The translations under genes were made by a program, and so were the position numbers. Of a stretch of 64,000 bases of DNA, positions 1 to 8,238 are shown piece by piece. The stretch covers positions 5,766,001 through 5,830,000 of the forward strand of contig CP152408.1 of the NCBI GenBank assembly GCA_038961845.1, in the 5' to 3' direction. This DNA comes from Xylophilus sp. GW821-FHT01B05. Its GTDB lineage: Bacteria; Pseudomonadota; Gammaproteobacteria; Burkholderiales; Burkholderiaceae_C. Each line of letters begins with the position of its first letter. Position 1 is the first letter of the stretch. A model generated the notes under the pieces. The model saw only the letters and a list, made by a program, of their open reading frames with translations. It ran no database searches and had not been told where the DNA came from.

Positions 1-686
1 TCCTTCCACAGCAGGCTGGGCGACACGGCCTGGCTGCGCAGATAGCCGTTGGTGCGGAAGCTGCCCGAATCCTCTACCGCCGCATCGAGCCGCACCGCCA
101 CCGTGTCCGACACGGCGCGGTTCAGGCCCAGATCCGTGCGCTTCAGGCCATAGCTGCCCAGCGTCACGCCGGCGTCACCGCTGTTGGTGAAGCTGGGCTT
201 CTTGGTGATCAGGTTGATCAGCCCGCCCGAAGAGCCGCGCCCGTAGAGCGCTGCGGCCGGGCCCTTGACCACTTCCACGCGCTCGATGTTGTAGAGGTCG
301 CGGAAGTACTGCGCGTCGTCGCGCACGCCGTCCAGGTAGATGTCATAGAGCGCGGTGAAGCCACGGATCACGATGGCATCGCGCTGGCCGTCGCCGGTGG
401 CCAGGCCAACCGAGGGGATGGTCTTCATCACGTCCTGGACGCTGCGCGCGCCCTGGTCGCGCATGACCTCTTGCGTGACGATGTTGACCGTCTGCGGGAT
501 GTCGCGCAGCGGCGCATCGACCTTGGCCGCCGTGGCGGTGGCGGCCGGCGCGTAGTGGGCGCCATGCTCCTGGCCGGCGGTGACATCCACCTGCGGCAGG
601 GTCTGCGCCTGTACGGCAGCGCCGGTCAGCGCCAGGAAAGCGGCCTGCGCGATGGCGCGCCGCGGGGGAAGAAAGCGGGATTGCAT
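1..686 (-). CDS. TonB-dependent siderophore receptor, N-terminal part (truncated by window edge)
   Basis: The first 228 residues of an outer-membrane receptor are present; the gene runs off the left edge. A signal peptide (about residues 1-26, ending AVQA) is followed by a short spacer and the plug domain. The plug is recognised by DIPQTVNIV, VMKTIPSV, IVIRGF, YLDGVRDD, IERVEVVKGPAAALYGRG and GGLINLITKKP, all typical of ferric-siderophore receptors of the CatE/Fiu type. The start is the ATG at 684-686. It would import ferric siderophore with TonB-ExbBD energy. A Fur-like box lies about 50 bp upstream, which fits iron repression. The siderophore cannot be told from this part. Confidence 0.9.
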   Translation of the reverse strand, partial: MQSRFLPPRRAIAQAAFLALTGAAVQAQTLPQVDVTAGQEHGAHYAPAATATAAKVDAPLRDIPQTVNIVTQEVMRDQGARSVQDVMKTIPSVGLATGDGQRDAIVIRGFTALYDIYLDGVRDDAQYFRDLYNIERVEVVKGPAAALYGRGSSGGLINLITKKPSFTNSGDAGVTLGSYGLKRTDLGLNRAVSDTVAVRLDAAVEDSGSFRTNGYLRSQAVSPSLLWK

Positions 687-730
687 GGTGTTGCTGCCTT
701 GCCTGGAGTACGTTGGAATAGTGGCCACAT

Positions 731-750
731 GAACGCGAATCGTTCTTGCT
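731..750 (-). promoter_or_regulatory. Putative Fur box upstream of the TonB receptor
   Basis: The stretch gaacgcgaatcgttcttgct resembles the imperfect palindrome AATGCGAATNATTCTCATT found at Fur-controlled promoters of Burkholderiales. It lies 45-64 bp before the receptor start. The match is read by eye; the function is inferred from the downstream siderophore receptor. Confidence 0.45.
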
Positions 751-844
751 TGCTTTTGGCTTGGCGAGCCTATTCCTGCGAAGCTGACTTGAAGCCAGCG
801 GTCGCGCAAATACAACACTGGTCGCAACGACTGTCGATCGCTTC

Positions 845-893
845 TATTTTTATAGCTATATGCCCATGACCAGCCTTGGCAAAAGGCATATTT
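845..893. repeat. Short palindromic mini-element (copy 1)
   Basis: It has the layout seen in other copies in this window: an AT-rich lead with TATAGCTAT, inverted arms ATATGCC (858-864) and GGCATAT (885-891), and a T-rich end. It is intergenic, between the TonB receptor and the MBL hydrolase. Confidence 0.55.
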
Positions 894-898
894 CCCTG

Positions 899-1018
899 AT
901 ATTTCGTAACTACTCAGCCCCCACACCGCTCGGGCTGAGCTTGTCGAAGCCCTGCCACGCATCACCAAGCCCAACGACCGGCTCAGGGCGAACGGGGGTG
1001 AGTAGTTACGATATTTCG
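899..1018. repeat. REP-like inverted pair between the TonB receptor and the MBL hydrolase
   Basis: A perfect 12-bp inverted repeat (CGTAACTACTCA at 905-916, TGAGTAGTTACG at 999-1010) encloses two oppositely oriented REP-like units. The left unit contains GGGCTGAGCTTGTCGAAGCCC-type sequence near 928-952; the right one has GGCTCAGGGCGAACGGG at 980-996. The stretch 687-1035 contains no gene. Apart from this pair, mini-element copy 1 and the Fur-like box I see nothing else in it. Confidence 0.65.
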
Positions 1019-1035
1019 CCGCAGGTGCTGCGGCT

Positions 1036-1908
1036 TCAGAAGCGGTCGATGGGAATCTTCAGGTAGGCCGTGCCATTGCCCTCCGCCGGCGGCAGGCGGC
1101 CGGCGCGCATGTTGACCTGTACCGAGGGCAGCATCAGCGCCGGCAGCGCGAGCGTGGCGTCGCGCGCCTGCCGGCGGGCGACGAAGTCGGTCTCTGCGAT
1201 GCCCTCACGCACGTGGATGTTGTGCGCGCGCTGCGCCGCCACCGTGCTGCGGCAGCTGGCCTCGCGCCCCGCGGGCGGGTAGTCGTGGCACAGGTAGAGC
1301 ACAGTCTGCGGCGGCAGCGCCAGCAGGCGCCGGATCGAGCGGTACAGCACGTGCGCGTCGCCGCCGGGGAAGTCGCAGCGCGCCGTGCCCAGGTCGGGCA
1401 TGAACAGGGTGTCGCCGACGAACACCGCGTCCGGCCCGCCGGCCGGGTCGGTGATGCGGTAGGCCACGTCGGCCGGCGTGTGGCCCGGCACATGCAGCGC
1501 ACAGGCCTGCAGTCGGCCGATGGCAAAGGCCTCGCCATCGGCGAACAAGTGGTTGAACTGGGAGCCGTCCACGGCCATTTCGCCGGCATTGAAGATGCCG
1601 TGGAACTCGCGCTGCACCTGGGTGATGCCCGCGCCTATCGCCAGCGCGCCGCCCAGGCGCCGCTGCAGCCAGGGTGCGCCAGACAAGTGGTCGGCGTGCG
1701 CATGCGTCTCCAGCAGCCAGGCCAGCTGCAAATCATGGGCTTCGATGTGCGCGGCCACGGCCTGCGCCGGCTGCGGGTCGGTACGCCCGGCCTTCTGGTC
1801 GAAGCCCATCACCGGATCGATCACCGCGCAGGTGCCGGCGCCATCGTCCACCACATAGGAGAAGGTGGAGGTGGCTGGATCGAAGAACGCTTGGATGGAC
1901 AGGCTCAT
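1036..1908 (-). CDS. MBL-fold hydrolase of the persulfide dioxygenase (ETHE1/Blh-like) group
   Basis: A 290-residue metallo-beta-lactamase-fold protein. The THAHADHLSG metal motif is at residues 68-77, with further ligands in VPGHTPAD, VFVGDTLF and YLCHDY. The ETHE1 and Blh subgroups use one iron to oxidise glutathione persulfide to sulfite; the length and the metal motifs match them better than glyoxalase II. No rhodanese domain is fused to it. It is divergent from the MmgE/PrpD gene and shares a 68-bp control region with it. A sulfurtransferase and a TauE-type exporter lie in the same island, which supports a sulfur role. A general MBL thioesterase is the main alternative. Confidence 0.75.
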   Translation of the reverse strand: MSLSIQAFFDPATSTFSYVVDDGAGTCAVIDPVMGFDQKAGRTDPQPAQAVAAHIEAHDLQLAWLLETHAHADHLSGAPWLQRRLGGALAIGAGITQVQREFHGIFNAGEMAVDGSQFNHLFADGEAFAIGRLQACALHVPGHTPADVAYRITDPAGGPDAVFVGDTLFMPDLGTARCDFPGGDAHVLYRSIRRLLALPPQTVLYLCHDYPPAGREASCRSTVAAQRAHNIHVREGIAETDFVARRQARDATLALPALMLPSVQVNMRAGRLPPAEGNGTAYLKIPIDRF

Positions 1909-1943
1909 GGGAGGCTCCGCACAGAAGAAGTGCCATTTTATAT

Positions 1944-1961
1944 AATGAAAGTTATTTCATT
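1944..1961. promoter_or_regulatory. Palindromic operator candidate between the MBL and MmgE/PrpD genes
   Basis: AATGAAA and TTTCATT form a perfect 7-bp inverted repeat with a GTTA spacer. It lies 15 bp before the MmgE/PrpD start, and related TTTCATT half-sites lie at 4198-4222 in front of the IclR and FAD-oxidase genes. This suggests a site for the local IclR regulator (inference). Confidence 0.5.
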
Positions 1962-1976
1962 GAATAAAACTGCACC

Positions 1977-3371
1977 ATGCATTCGTCCAGCCCCGCATCG
2001 CACGATCTGCCCGAATCCCGGCTGGTGGCCCATGTGCTGGCGCAGGCCGCGCGGCCGCCATCCATGGCCACGCGCGAGCGGCTGGCGCAGGCGCTGCTGG
2101 ACTGGTTCACCGCCGGCTGGTCGGCGCTTGATATGCCGGCCGCAGCCAGCTTGCACGGCCTGACGCAGGAGCTGTTTCCCGGCGCCGGCAACGCGGCCGT
2201 GTTCGGCGGCGCCAGCGCCACGCCGTTGGCCGCGGGCTTTGCCAACGCCGGTATCGCCCACCTGCGCGAAATCGACGACGCGCACCGCGCCGCCATGCTG
2301 CACCCAGGCGTGGTGGCGGTGTCGCCGGTGCTGGCCCTGGCGCCGGCGCTGGGCCTGACGCAGCAGCGCGTGGCGCAGGCCGTCGTTGCCGGCTATGAGG
2401 TGGCGCTGCGCCTGGGCGAGGCGCTGGGGGCGCGCCATGCGGGGCTGTTCCATGCCACGGCTACGGCCGGCGCCGTGGGCGCGGCTGCCGCCAGCGGCGT
2501 GGCGCTGGGCCTGGATGCCACGCGGCTGCACCATGCGCTGGGCATTGCCGCAACCCAGGCCGCCGGCCTGTGGCAACTGGTGGACGACGACGCGCACGAG
2601 GCCAAGTCGCTGCACCCCGCGTTCGCGGTGCGCAATGGCATGACGGCCGCCTATGCCGCGCGCGCCGGCCTGCCCGGCGCACGCGCCTTCATGACCGGCC
2701 GGCGCGGCCTGTACGCGGCGCTGGCCGGTGACGGCCCGCTGGCCGCCATCGACGGCGGGCTGCAGGCGCCCGAGCGCCTGCACACCGCCACCATCAAGGC
2801 CTGGCCCGCCTGCGCCATGCTGTTCACGCCGCTGGACGCCACGCGCGCGCTGATGGACGAACACCACATCACCGGCGCCGACGTGCAATCCATGGAGATA
2901 GAGATCTTCCCGCACGCGCTCAAGATCGCCGGCGTGCAGTGGCCCGCCAGGCCGGCCGAGGCCAGCTTCTGCCTGCGCTACGTGCTGGCGGTGCTGCTGG
3001 AAAAAGGCACGCTGGGCATTGCCGACACGGAAGCACCGGACATCAACAGCCCCAGGCTGCACGCGCTGGCCGCGCGCATGACGGTGCAGCCGCGCGAGGC
3101 CTTCCAGCAAGCCTTCCCGCAGCGCCGGCCCAGCCGCGTGACCGTCACGCTGCACGACGGCCGCCAGCTCAGCGCCTACCGCGAGCTGCGCCGCGGCGAC
3201 CCGGAAGACCCCTTCACCTGGCCCGCGCTGCAGGCACGCCTGCGTGCCTTTGCGCCGCAAGTGGATGCAGCCACGGCACACGCCCTGGCCGCCTGGTGCG
3301 AAGGCTTTGCCGATCCGGCGCGGGATGGCGCGGCTTGCGCGCCAGGGCTGGCTCTTTTCGGCGCGCGCTAG
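1977..3371 (+). CDS. MmgE/PrpD family protein
   Basis: A 464-residue protein of the MmgE/PrpD superfamily. The family includes 2-methylcitrate dehydratase, cis-aconitate decarboxylase and the iminodisuccinate epimerase. Supporting features are the helical N-terminal domain with FPGAGNAAVFGGASATP and FANAGIAHLREIDD, HPGVVAVSPVLALA, and the C-terminal lid domain containing TVTLHDGRQLSA. It acts on short di- or tricarboxylates by removing or adding a proton or water next to a carboxylate. It sits in an island with a fumarase-superfamily lyase and carboxylate-binding proteins, as in iminodisuccinate degradation, so a dehydratase or epimerase role on the same substrate is likely. Its end overlaps the convergent IclR gene by 4 bp. 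Confidence 0.85.
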   Translation: MHSSSPASHDLPESRLVAHVLAQAARPPSMATRERLAQALLDWFTAGWSALDMPAAASLHGLTQELFPGAGNAAVFGGASATPLAAGFANAGIAHLREIDDAHRAAMLHPGVVAVSPVLALAPALGLTQQRVAQAVVAGYEVALRLGEALGARHAGLFHATATAGAVGAAAASGVALGLDATRLHHALGIAATQAAGLWQLVDDDAHEAKSLHPAFAVRNGMTAAYAARAGLPGARAFMTGRRGLYAALAGDGPLAAIDGGLQAPERLHTATIKAWPACAMLFTPLDATRALMDEHHITGADVQSMEIEIFPHALKIAGVQWPARPAEASFCLRYVLAVLLEKGTLGIADTEAPDINSPRLHALAARMTVQPREAFQQAFPQRRPSRVTVTLHDGRQLSAYRELRRGDPEDPFTWPALQARLRAFAPQVDAATAHALAAWCEGFADPARDGAACAPGLALFGAR

Positions 3372-4114
3372 CGCCAATCCTTGGGCGGCCGGCTGGCGAA
3401 CCCGCGCTGCGCCAGTTCATGGCGCACTACTTCCACCGCCTTGCGCTGGGCCGCAGCGCTCTGGCGCGGCGCCAGGCCTATCACCACCAGCGCGCCCTGG
3501 AAGCTGCCGTCGCTGTCGAACACCGGCAGCGCCACGGAGGCGATCTGCGGCACGCGCTCCTCGCGCGTGATGGCAAAGCCGTCGCGCGCGATGGCGGCAG
3601 CCTGCGGCGTGCTGCCGCCGGTGAAGGCACGCAGCACATGCGAGGAAGAGCCCCCTGCCGCCAGCGCGATACGCGTGCCCACCTCGACGTGGTGGCGCAC
3701 CTCGTTGGCGCTGTTCTCGCGGTACAGGCAGACCCGCTCATTGCCGTCGCGCACATAGAAGGCCACCGTCTCACCGGTCTGCCGCATCACCTCCTGCAGC
3801 GCCGGCTGCAGGCGCGAGCCCAGGTCGAAAGTGCGGCGATACAGCATGCCCATGTGCAGCAGCGCCGGGCCGGGCGCGTAAGCGCCGTTGTCGAAGCGGT
3901 GCACCAGCCGCGCGCGCACCAGCACGCCCAGCAGGCGCAGCAGGGTGGCCTTGTCCAGGCCGGTGAGTTCGGCCAGCTCGCGCAGCTGCAGCCGCAGGCG
4001 CTCTTCGGTGAAGCACTCCAGGATGGTGATGCCGCGCTCCAGCACGCCGGAGGGCGGCTGCGGTGCGTCGGCAGCGGCCTGCGCCGGGGCGGTTTTTTTG
4101 GGTTTCTGAGTCAT
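3368..4114 (-). CDS. IclR family transcriptional regulator
   Basis: 248 residues from the ATG at 4112-4114; an in-frame GTG at 4163-4165 would add 17 residues, and neither has a clear ribosome-binding site. The N-terminal winged helix-turn-helix (GVLERGITILECF, LRELAELTGLDKATLLRLLGVLVRARLV) and the effector-binding domain (TVAFYVRDGNERVCLYRE, HHVEVGTRIALAAGGSSSHVLRAF, ASVALPVFDSDG) are complete. IclR proteins bind operators beside catabolic genes and respond to a pathway metabolite. It is divergent from the FAD-oxidase operon and convergent with MmgE/PrpD, so it probably controls the island through the TTTCATT repeats on both sides. Confidence 0.93.
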   Translation of the reverse strand: MTQKPKKTAPAQAAADAPQPPSGVLERGITILECFTEERLRLQLRELAELTGLDKATLLRLLGVLVRARLVHRFDNGAYAPGPALLHMGMLYRRTFDLGSRLQPALQEVMRQTGETVAFYVRDGNERVCLYRENSANEVRHHVEVGTRIALAAGGSSSHVLRAFTGGSTPQAAAIARDGFAITREERVPQIASVALPVFDSDGSFQGALVVIGLAPRQSAAAQRKAVEVVRHELAQRGFASRPPKDWR

Positions 4115-4197
4115 CGTGAACAGACGCAAACCCGCGGCGCGGGACCGGGCAGGCCCCGTTGACACTGGTTTTGCAGCGGGCTATAGTTTTGATTAAC

Positions 4198-4222
4198 GAA
4201 ATGTATTTCATTCATTGAAATA
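4198..4222. promoter_or_regulatory. Double palindrome, IclR operator candidate
   Basis: Two overlapping inverted repeats lie between the divergent IclR and FAD-oxidase genes: GAAAT-GT-ATTTC (4198-4209) and TATTTCA-TTCAT-TGAAATA (4204-4222). The TTTCATT core recurs in the palindrome at 1944-1961. Confidence 0.5.
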
Positions 4223-4315
4223 CCACAAGCACCAGGATGGCTGGCCGCAGCGTACCCCAGGGCGGATGTCCCTCACGGGCCGCAGCGGGCCCGCACATCC
4301 TGACGGAGACACAGC

Positions 4316-4354
4316 ATGATTCTTTCCCGCCACCACAGCGGCACGGCCGCATGA
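4316..4354 (+). CDS. Possible 12-residue leader peptide overlapping the FAD-oxidase start
   Basis: An ATG preceded by a GGAG-type ribosome-binding site (4305-4308) opens a 12-residue frame, MILSRHHSGTAA. Its TGA overlaps the ATG of the FAD-oxidase as ATGA at 4351-4354. The arrangement would couple the two translationally. The downstream ATG at 4351 has no good site of its own. It may simply be a short chance frame. Confidence 0.35.
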   Translation: MILSRHHSGTAA

Positions 4355-5799
4355 GCGCAGACAAGCTGCTCGACACACTGGCCGCCTGCGTCGGCCGCGC
4401 GCATGTGCTGACCGACGCCGCCGACATGGCCCGCTACGAGACCGAATGGCGCCGCAGCTATCCCGGCGCGGCGCGCGCCGTGGTGCGCCCGGCGAGTACG
4501 CAAGAGGTGTCGCGCGTGGTGGCGGCCTGCGCCGCGGCCGGCGTGCCGGTGGTACCGCAGGGCGGCAACACCGGCCTGGTGGGCGGCTCCACGCCCGACG
4601 ATTCGCGGACCGAGGTGGTGCTGAGCCTGGACCGTATGCGCGCGGTGCGCCGCACCGACGCGCTGGACAACACCCTGACGGTCGAGGCCGGTTGCACCGT
4701 GCTGGCGGCGCAGCAGGCGGCCGAGGCCACGGGCCGGCTGTTTCCGCTGTCGCTCGCGTCCGAGGGCAGCGCCACCATCGGCGGCGTGGTGTCCACCAAT
4801 GCCGGCGGCGAGCAAGTGCTGCGCTACGGCAATACCCGCGAACTGGTGCTGGGCCTGGAGGTGGTGCTGGCCGACGGCCGCGTGCTGGACCTGCTGGGCG
4901 CGCTGCGCAAGGACAACACCGGCTATGACCTGAAGCAGCTGTTCATCGGCGGCGAGGGCACGCTGGGCATCGTGACCGCGGTCACGCTCAAGCTCTTCTC
5001 GCATCCTCGCAAGGTGCTGACGGCCTGGGTGGCGCTGCGCGATCCGCAGGCCGCGGTGGAGCTGCTGTCACGGCTGACCGATGCCGTGGGCGAGCGCATC
5101 CCGGCGTTCGAGCTGATCGGCAGCGGGCCGCTCGCGCTGGTGCTCCAGCACGGCACGGCCGGCATGCGCGCGCCGCAGGGGAAAGTGCATCCATGGTCGG
5201 TGCTGTTCGACGTGTCGGAGGTCTCCTCCCACATGGACCCGCAGCCGGCCGTGGAAGAGGTGCTGGCCGCCGCCATGGAAGATGGCCTGGTGCAGGACGC
5301 CGCGCTGGCCGCCTCCGACAGCCAGGCCCATGCCTTCTGGGCGCTGCGCGAGCACGTGCCCGAGGCACAGCGGCTGGAGGGCCCGTCGATCAAGCACGAC
5401 ATCTCGGTCGCCATCTCGCGCATCCCTGATTTCATTGCCCAGGCCGGTGCGGCGCTGGAGCAACTGATGCCCGGCATCCGCATCGTCTGCTTCGGCCATG
5501 TGGGCGACGGCAACCTGCACTACAACCAGAGCAAGCCCGCCGGCATGGCGGATGCCGACTTCCGCGCGCAGGAAGAGGCGGTGCACAACATCGTGCATGC
5601 CACGGCCGCGCGGCTGCACGGATCGATCTCCGCCGAGCACGGCATAGGCCGGCAGAAGCAGGCCGCCTTTCTTCACTACAAGAGCCCGGTCGCGCTCGAC
5701 GCCATGGCGCGCATCAAGCGCGCGCTCGACCCGGCCAACACCTTCAACCCGGGCCGCGTGCTGCCACGCGCGCTCGTCGCCCCGCAAGCCTCCCTCTAG
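4351..5799 (+). CDS. FAD-linked 2-hydroxyacid oxidase/dehydrogenase (GlcD / D-2-hydroxyglutarate dehydrogenase type)
   Basis: 482 residues. The PCMH-type FAD domain is shown by PQGGNTGLVGGS (69-80) and SLASEGSATIGGVVSTNAGG; the C-terminal catalytic domain has CFGHVGDGNLHYN and SAEHGIGR, which supply the metal/substrate histidines of D-lactate, glycolate and D-2-hydroxyglutarate dehydrogenases. It would oxidise a 2-hydroxy acid to the 2-oxo acid, passing electrons to the respiratory chain. It is the first gene of a rightward run (lyase, TTT binding protein, and so on), divergent from IclR. An upstream in-frame start at 4237 is less likely because the added residues are not conserved in kind. 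Confidence 0.9.
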   Translation: MSADKLLDTLAACVGRAHVLTDAADMARYETEWRRSYPGAARAVVRPASTQEVSRVVAACAAAGVPVVPQGGNTGLVGGSTPDDSRTEVVLSLDRMRAVRRTDALDNTLTVEAGCTVLAAQQAAEATGRLFPLSLASEGSATIGGVVSTNAGGEQVLRYGNTRELVLGLEVVLADGRVLDLLGALRKDNTGYDLKQLFIGGEGTLGIVTAVTLKLFSHPRKVLTAWVALRDPQAAVELLSRLTDAVGERIPAFELIGSGPLALVLQHGTAGMRAPQGKVHPWSVLFDVSEVSSHMDPQPAVEEVLAAAMEDGLVQDAALAASDSQAHAFWALREHVPEAQRLEGPSIKHDISVAISRIPDFIAQAGAALEQLMPGIRIVCFGHVGDGNLHYNQSKPAGMADADFRAQEEAVHNIVHATAARLHGSISAEHGIGRQKQAAFLHYKSPVALDAMARIKRALDPANTFNPGRVLPRALVAPQASL

Positions 5800-5814
5800 A
5801 CCACCAGGACTCCC

Positions 5815-7170
5815 ATGCCCGTTTCCGTCTTCGACATGCAATCGCTCCAGCACCTCTGGGGCACCGATGAACTGCGCGCCATCTTCTCGGAAGAGAACCG
5901 CATCCAGAAGTGGCTCGACTTCGAGGCCGCCCTGGCCGCCGCCCAGGCCGAGCTGGGCATCATCCCGGCCGCAGCCGCCAGGCAGATCGCCGAGAAGGCC
6001 CAGGTCGCCAACATCGACATCGCCGCCATGTCGGCCGAGATCCGCCGCATCAAGCATTCGCTGGTGCCCGCGCTCAAGCAGCTGCAGGCCGCCTGCTCCA
6101 AGGAGAACGGCGAGTGGGTGCACTACGGCGCCACCACGCAGGACGTGGTGGACACCGGCGTGGCGCTGCAGCTGAAGGAATTCCATGCGGTCGTGCTGCG
6201 CGACATGCAGGCCGTGGGCCGGGAGCTGGCGCGCCTGGCCGTGGCGCACCGCGACACGCCCATGGCCGGCCGCACGCACGGCGTGCAGGCATTGCCGATC
6301 ACCTTCGGCCACAAGTGCGCGCTGTGGCTGGACGAGCTGGGCCGCCACCACGAGCGCCTGCTGCAGGCCGCGCCGCGGGTGCTGGTCGGCATGCTGGCCG
6401 GCGCCGTCGGCAGCCAGGCTTCGCTGGGCCCGAAGGCCGAGCAGCTGGAGCGCCTGATGCTGGACAAGCTGGGCCTGGGCACGCCCGCCATCAGTTGGGC
6501 GCCGGCGCGCGACCGCTTCACCGAATACACCCTGCTGCTGGCCATGATCGGCGCCACGCTGTCGAAGATCGGCAACGAGCTCTTCAACATGCAGCGCAAC
6601 GAGTTCGGCGAGGTCGAGGAAGGCTTCTCCGAAGGCAAGCTGGGCTCGTCCACCATGCCGCACAAGCGCAACCCGACCTCGGCCGAGAACCTGGCCGGCC
6701 TGTCGCGCCCGCTGCGCTACAACGCCGCGATGATGGTCGAGGGCATGGTGCAAGAGAGCGAGCGCGACGGCATCGCCTGGAAGATGGAATGGAAGGCGCT
6801 GCCCGAGTGCTGCCTGATCGCCGGCGCCATGCTGTTCCAGGCCAGAAACCTGCTGGCCGGCCTGAAGGTCAATGCCGACGTGATGGCCGCCAACCTCGAC
6901 AAGATGCGCGGCTACCTGCTGTCCGAGCGCGTGATGCTGGAGCTCTCCGAGCGCGTGGGCAAGCAGACCGCGCACGAGTGGATCTACGAAGCCTCCATGC
7001 ACGGCATCACCGGCAAGCTGAGCTTTGCCGACGCCATGCGCCAGCACGAAGGCCTGGGCAAGCTGCTGAGCGACGACGAGATCCGCGATCTGACCGACCC
7101 CAGCGCCTACCTGGGCCAGTGCGGCGCCTCGGTGGATCGCGTGGTGGCACAGCAAAGCTGGGCCAGATAG
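5815..7170 (+). CDS. Adenylosuccinate lyase / fumarase-aspartase superfamily lyase
   Basis: 451 residues with the superfamily signature GSSTMPHKRNP near residues 277-287 and the other conserved patches HYGATTQDVVDT (C1) and AGRTHGVQALPITFG (C2). These enzymes cleave a C-N or C-O (rarely C-S) bond by beta-elimination to release fumarate or a related product; PcaB-type cycloisomerases also belong here. It lies 15 bp after the FAD-oxidase and before a carboxylate-binding protein, so it is a catabolic member and not the biosynthetic purB. The substrate is unknown; a thioether- or imino-dicarboxylate would fit the neighbours. Confidence 0.85.
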   Translation: MPVSVFDMQSLQHLWGTDELRAIFSEENRIQKWLDFEAALAAAQAELGIIPAAAARQIAEKAQVANIDIAAMSAEIRRIKHSLVPALKQLQAACSKENGEWVHYGATTQDVVDTGVALQLKEFHAVVLRDMQAVGRELARLAVAHRDTPMAGRTHGVQALPITFGHKCALWLDELGRHHERLLQAAPRVLVGMLAGAVGSQASLGPKAEQLERLMLDKLGLGTPAISWAPARDRFTEYTLLLAMIGATLSKIGNELFNMQRNEFGEVEEGFSEGKLGSSTMPHKRNPTSAENLAGLSRPLRYNAAMMVEGMVQESERDGIAWKMEWKALPECCLIAGAMLFQARNLLAGLKVNADVMAANLDKMRGYLLSERVMLELSERVGKQTAHEWIYEASMHGITGKLSFADAMRQHEGLGKLLSDDEIRDLTDPSAYLGQCGASVDRVVAQQSWAR

Positions 7171-7228
7171 GCCGCCGGCCTGTGTAGCGCGCCTTGCGGC
7201 GCATAAGAAAAGAGATGGAGACAAGAGC

Positions 7229-8215
7229 ATGAGAAGCCCCACCCGCCGGCGCCTGGGCGCCCTCGCGCTGGCCGGCGCAAGCCTGCTGGCCCTTGCCGCC
7301 ACGCCCGCGCGGGCGGCCTATCCCGACCAGCCGGTGAAGCTGGTGGTGGGCTTCCCCCCGGGCGGCGGCGGCGACCTGTACGGACGCCTGATCGCCAATG
7401 CCATGGGCAAGGCGCTCGGACAGACGGTGCTGGTGGACAACCGCGCCGGCGCCGGCGGCAACATCGCCGCCGACATCGTCGCCAAGGCGCGGCCCGACGG
7501 CTACACCGTTCTGCTGGCCATGAGCGGCAACCTGGCGCTCTCCCCCGCCATCAAGCCCCAGAGCCTTCCGTACAAGGCCCCTGACGATTTCGCGCCGATC
7601 GGCCTGATCCTGGAGGCGCCGCACGGCCTGTTCGTGGCCCACAACTCGCGCTTCAAGACCGCGCGCGAGCTGCTGGATGCAGCGCGCACGCAAAAGCTCA
7701 GCTTCGGCTCGACCGGCACGGGGGGCTCGGCGCACATCGGCATGGAGATGGTCAAGCAGTCCGCCGGCATCGACATGCTGCACGTGCCCTACAAGGGCTC
7801 GGGCCCGGCCATCACCGACATGCTGGGCGGCCAGGTGGACAGCTTCTTCGCCACCGCCTCGCCGCTCGTCAGTCAAGTGCGCCAGGGCCAGCTGCGCCTG
7901 CTGGCCATCACCGGCGACACGCGCAATGCCGCCATCCCGGACGTGCCCACCTTCAAGGAGCTGGGCGTCAACGTACCCGTGGTGCAGTGGTATGGCCTGG
8001 TGGCGCCCGCGGGCACGCCGGAGCCCATCGTGCGCGCCCTCTCGGCCAGCCTCAGCAAGGCGCTGGCCATGCCCGAGGTACGCGAGGCCATCCGCCGCGA
8101 CGCCGCCACCGAGCGCGACCTGCCGATGGAGGGCTTTCGCCGCTTCATCCTGGACGACATCGAGCGCTACAAGCGCGCCATGACACCGGCGCTGCTCAAG
8201 GAAATTTCCCCCTAA
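7229..8215 (+). CDS. TTT-family periplasmic substrate-binding protein (Bug type), first copy
   Basis: 328 residues. A signal peptide (RRRLGALALAGASLLALAA, ending ARA) precedes the mature start AYPDQPVKLVVGFPPGGGGDLYGR. Other family marks are VDNRAGAGGNIAAD, STGTGGSAHIGMEM, VPYKGSGPAITDMLGGQVD and QWYGLVAPAGTP. These proteins capture carboxylates for tripartite tricarboxylate transporters or act in sensing. No TctA/TctB membrane genes are in the window, so it must use a distant one. It is closely similar to the copy at 10279-11253. A GATGGAG ribosome-binding site supports the start. Confidence 0.92.
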   Translation: MRSPTRRRLGALALAGASLLALAATPARAAYPDQPVKLVVGFPPGGGGDLYGRLIANAMGKALGQTVLVDNRAGAGGNIAADIVAKARPDGYTVLLAMSGNLALSPAIKPQSLPYKAPDDFAPIGLILEAPHGLFVAHNSRFKTARELLDAARTQKLSFGSTGTGGSAHIGMEMVKQSAGIDMLHVPYKGSGPAITDMLGGQVDSFFATASPLVSQVRQGQLRLLAITGDTRNAAIPDVPTFKELGVNVPVVQWYGLVAPAGTPEPIVRALSASLSKALAMPEVREAIRRDAATERDLPMEGFRRFILDDIERYKRAMTPALLKEISP

Positions 8216-8238
8216 CGCACACCTCTGAGGAAACGCAA

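Noticed and set aside
5068..7302. 744-residue minus-strand frame opposite the lyase gene
   Set aside because: Antisense shadow rich in Gly, His and Gln; the lyase signature is on the plus strand.
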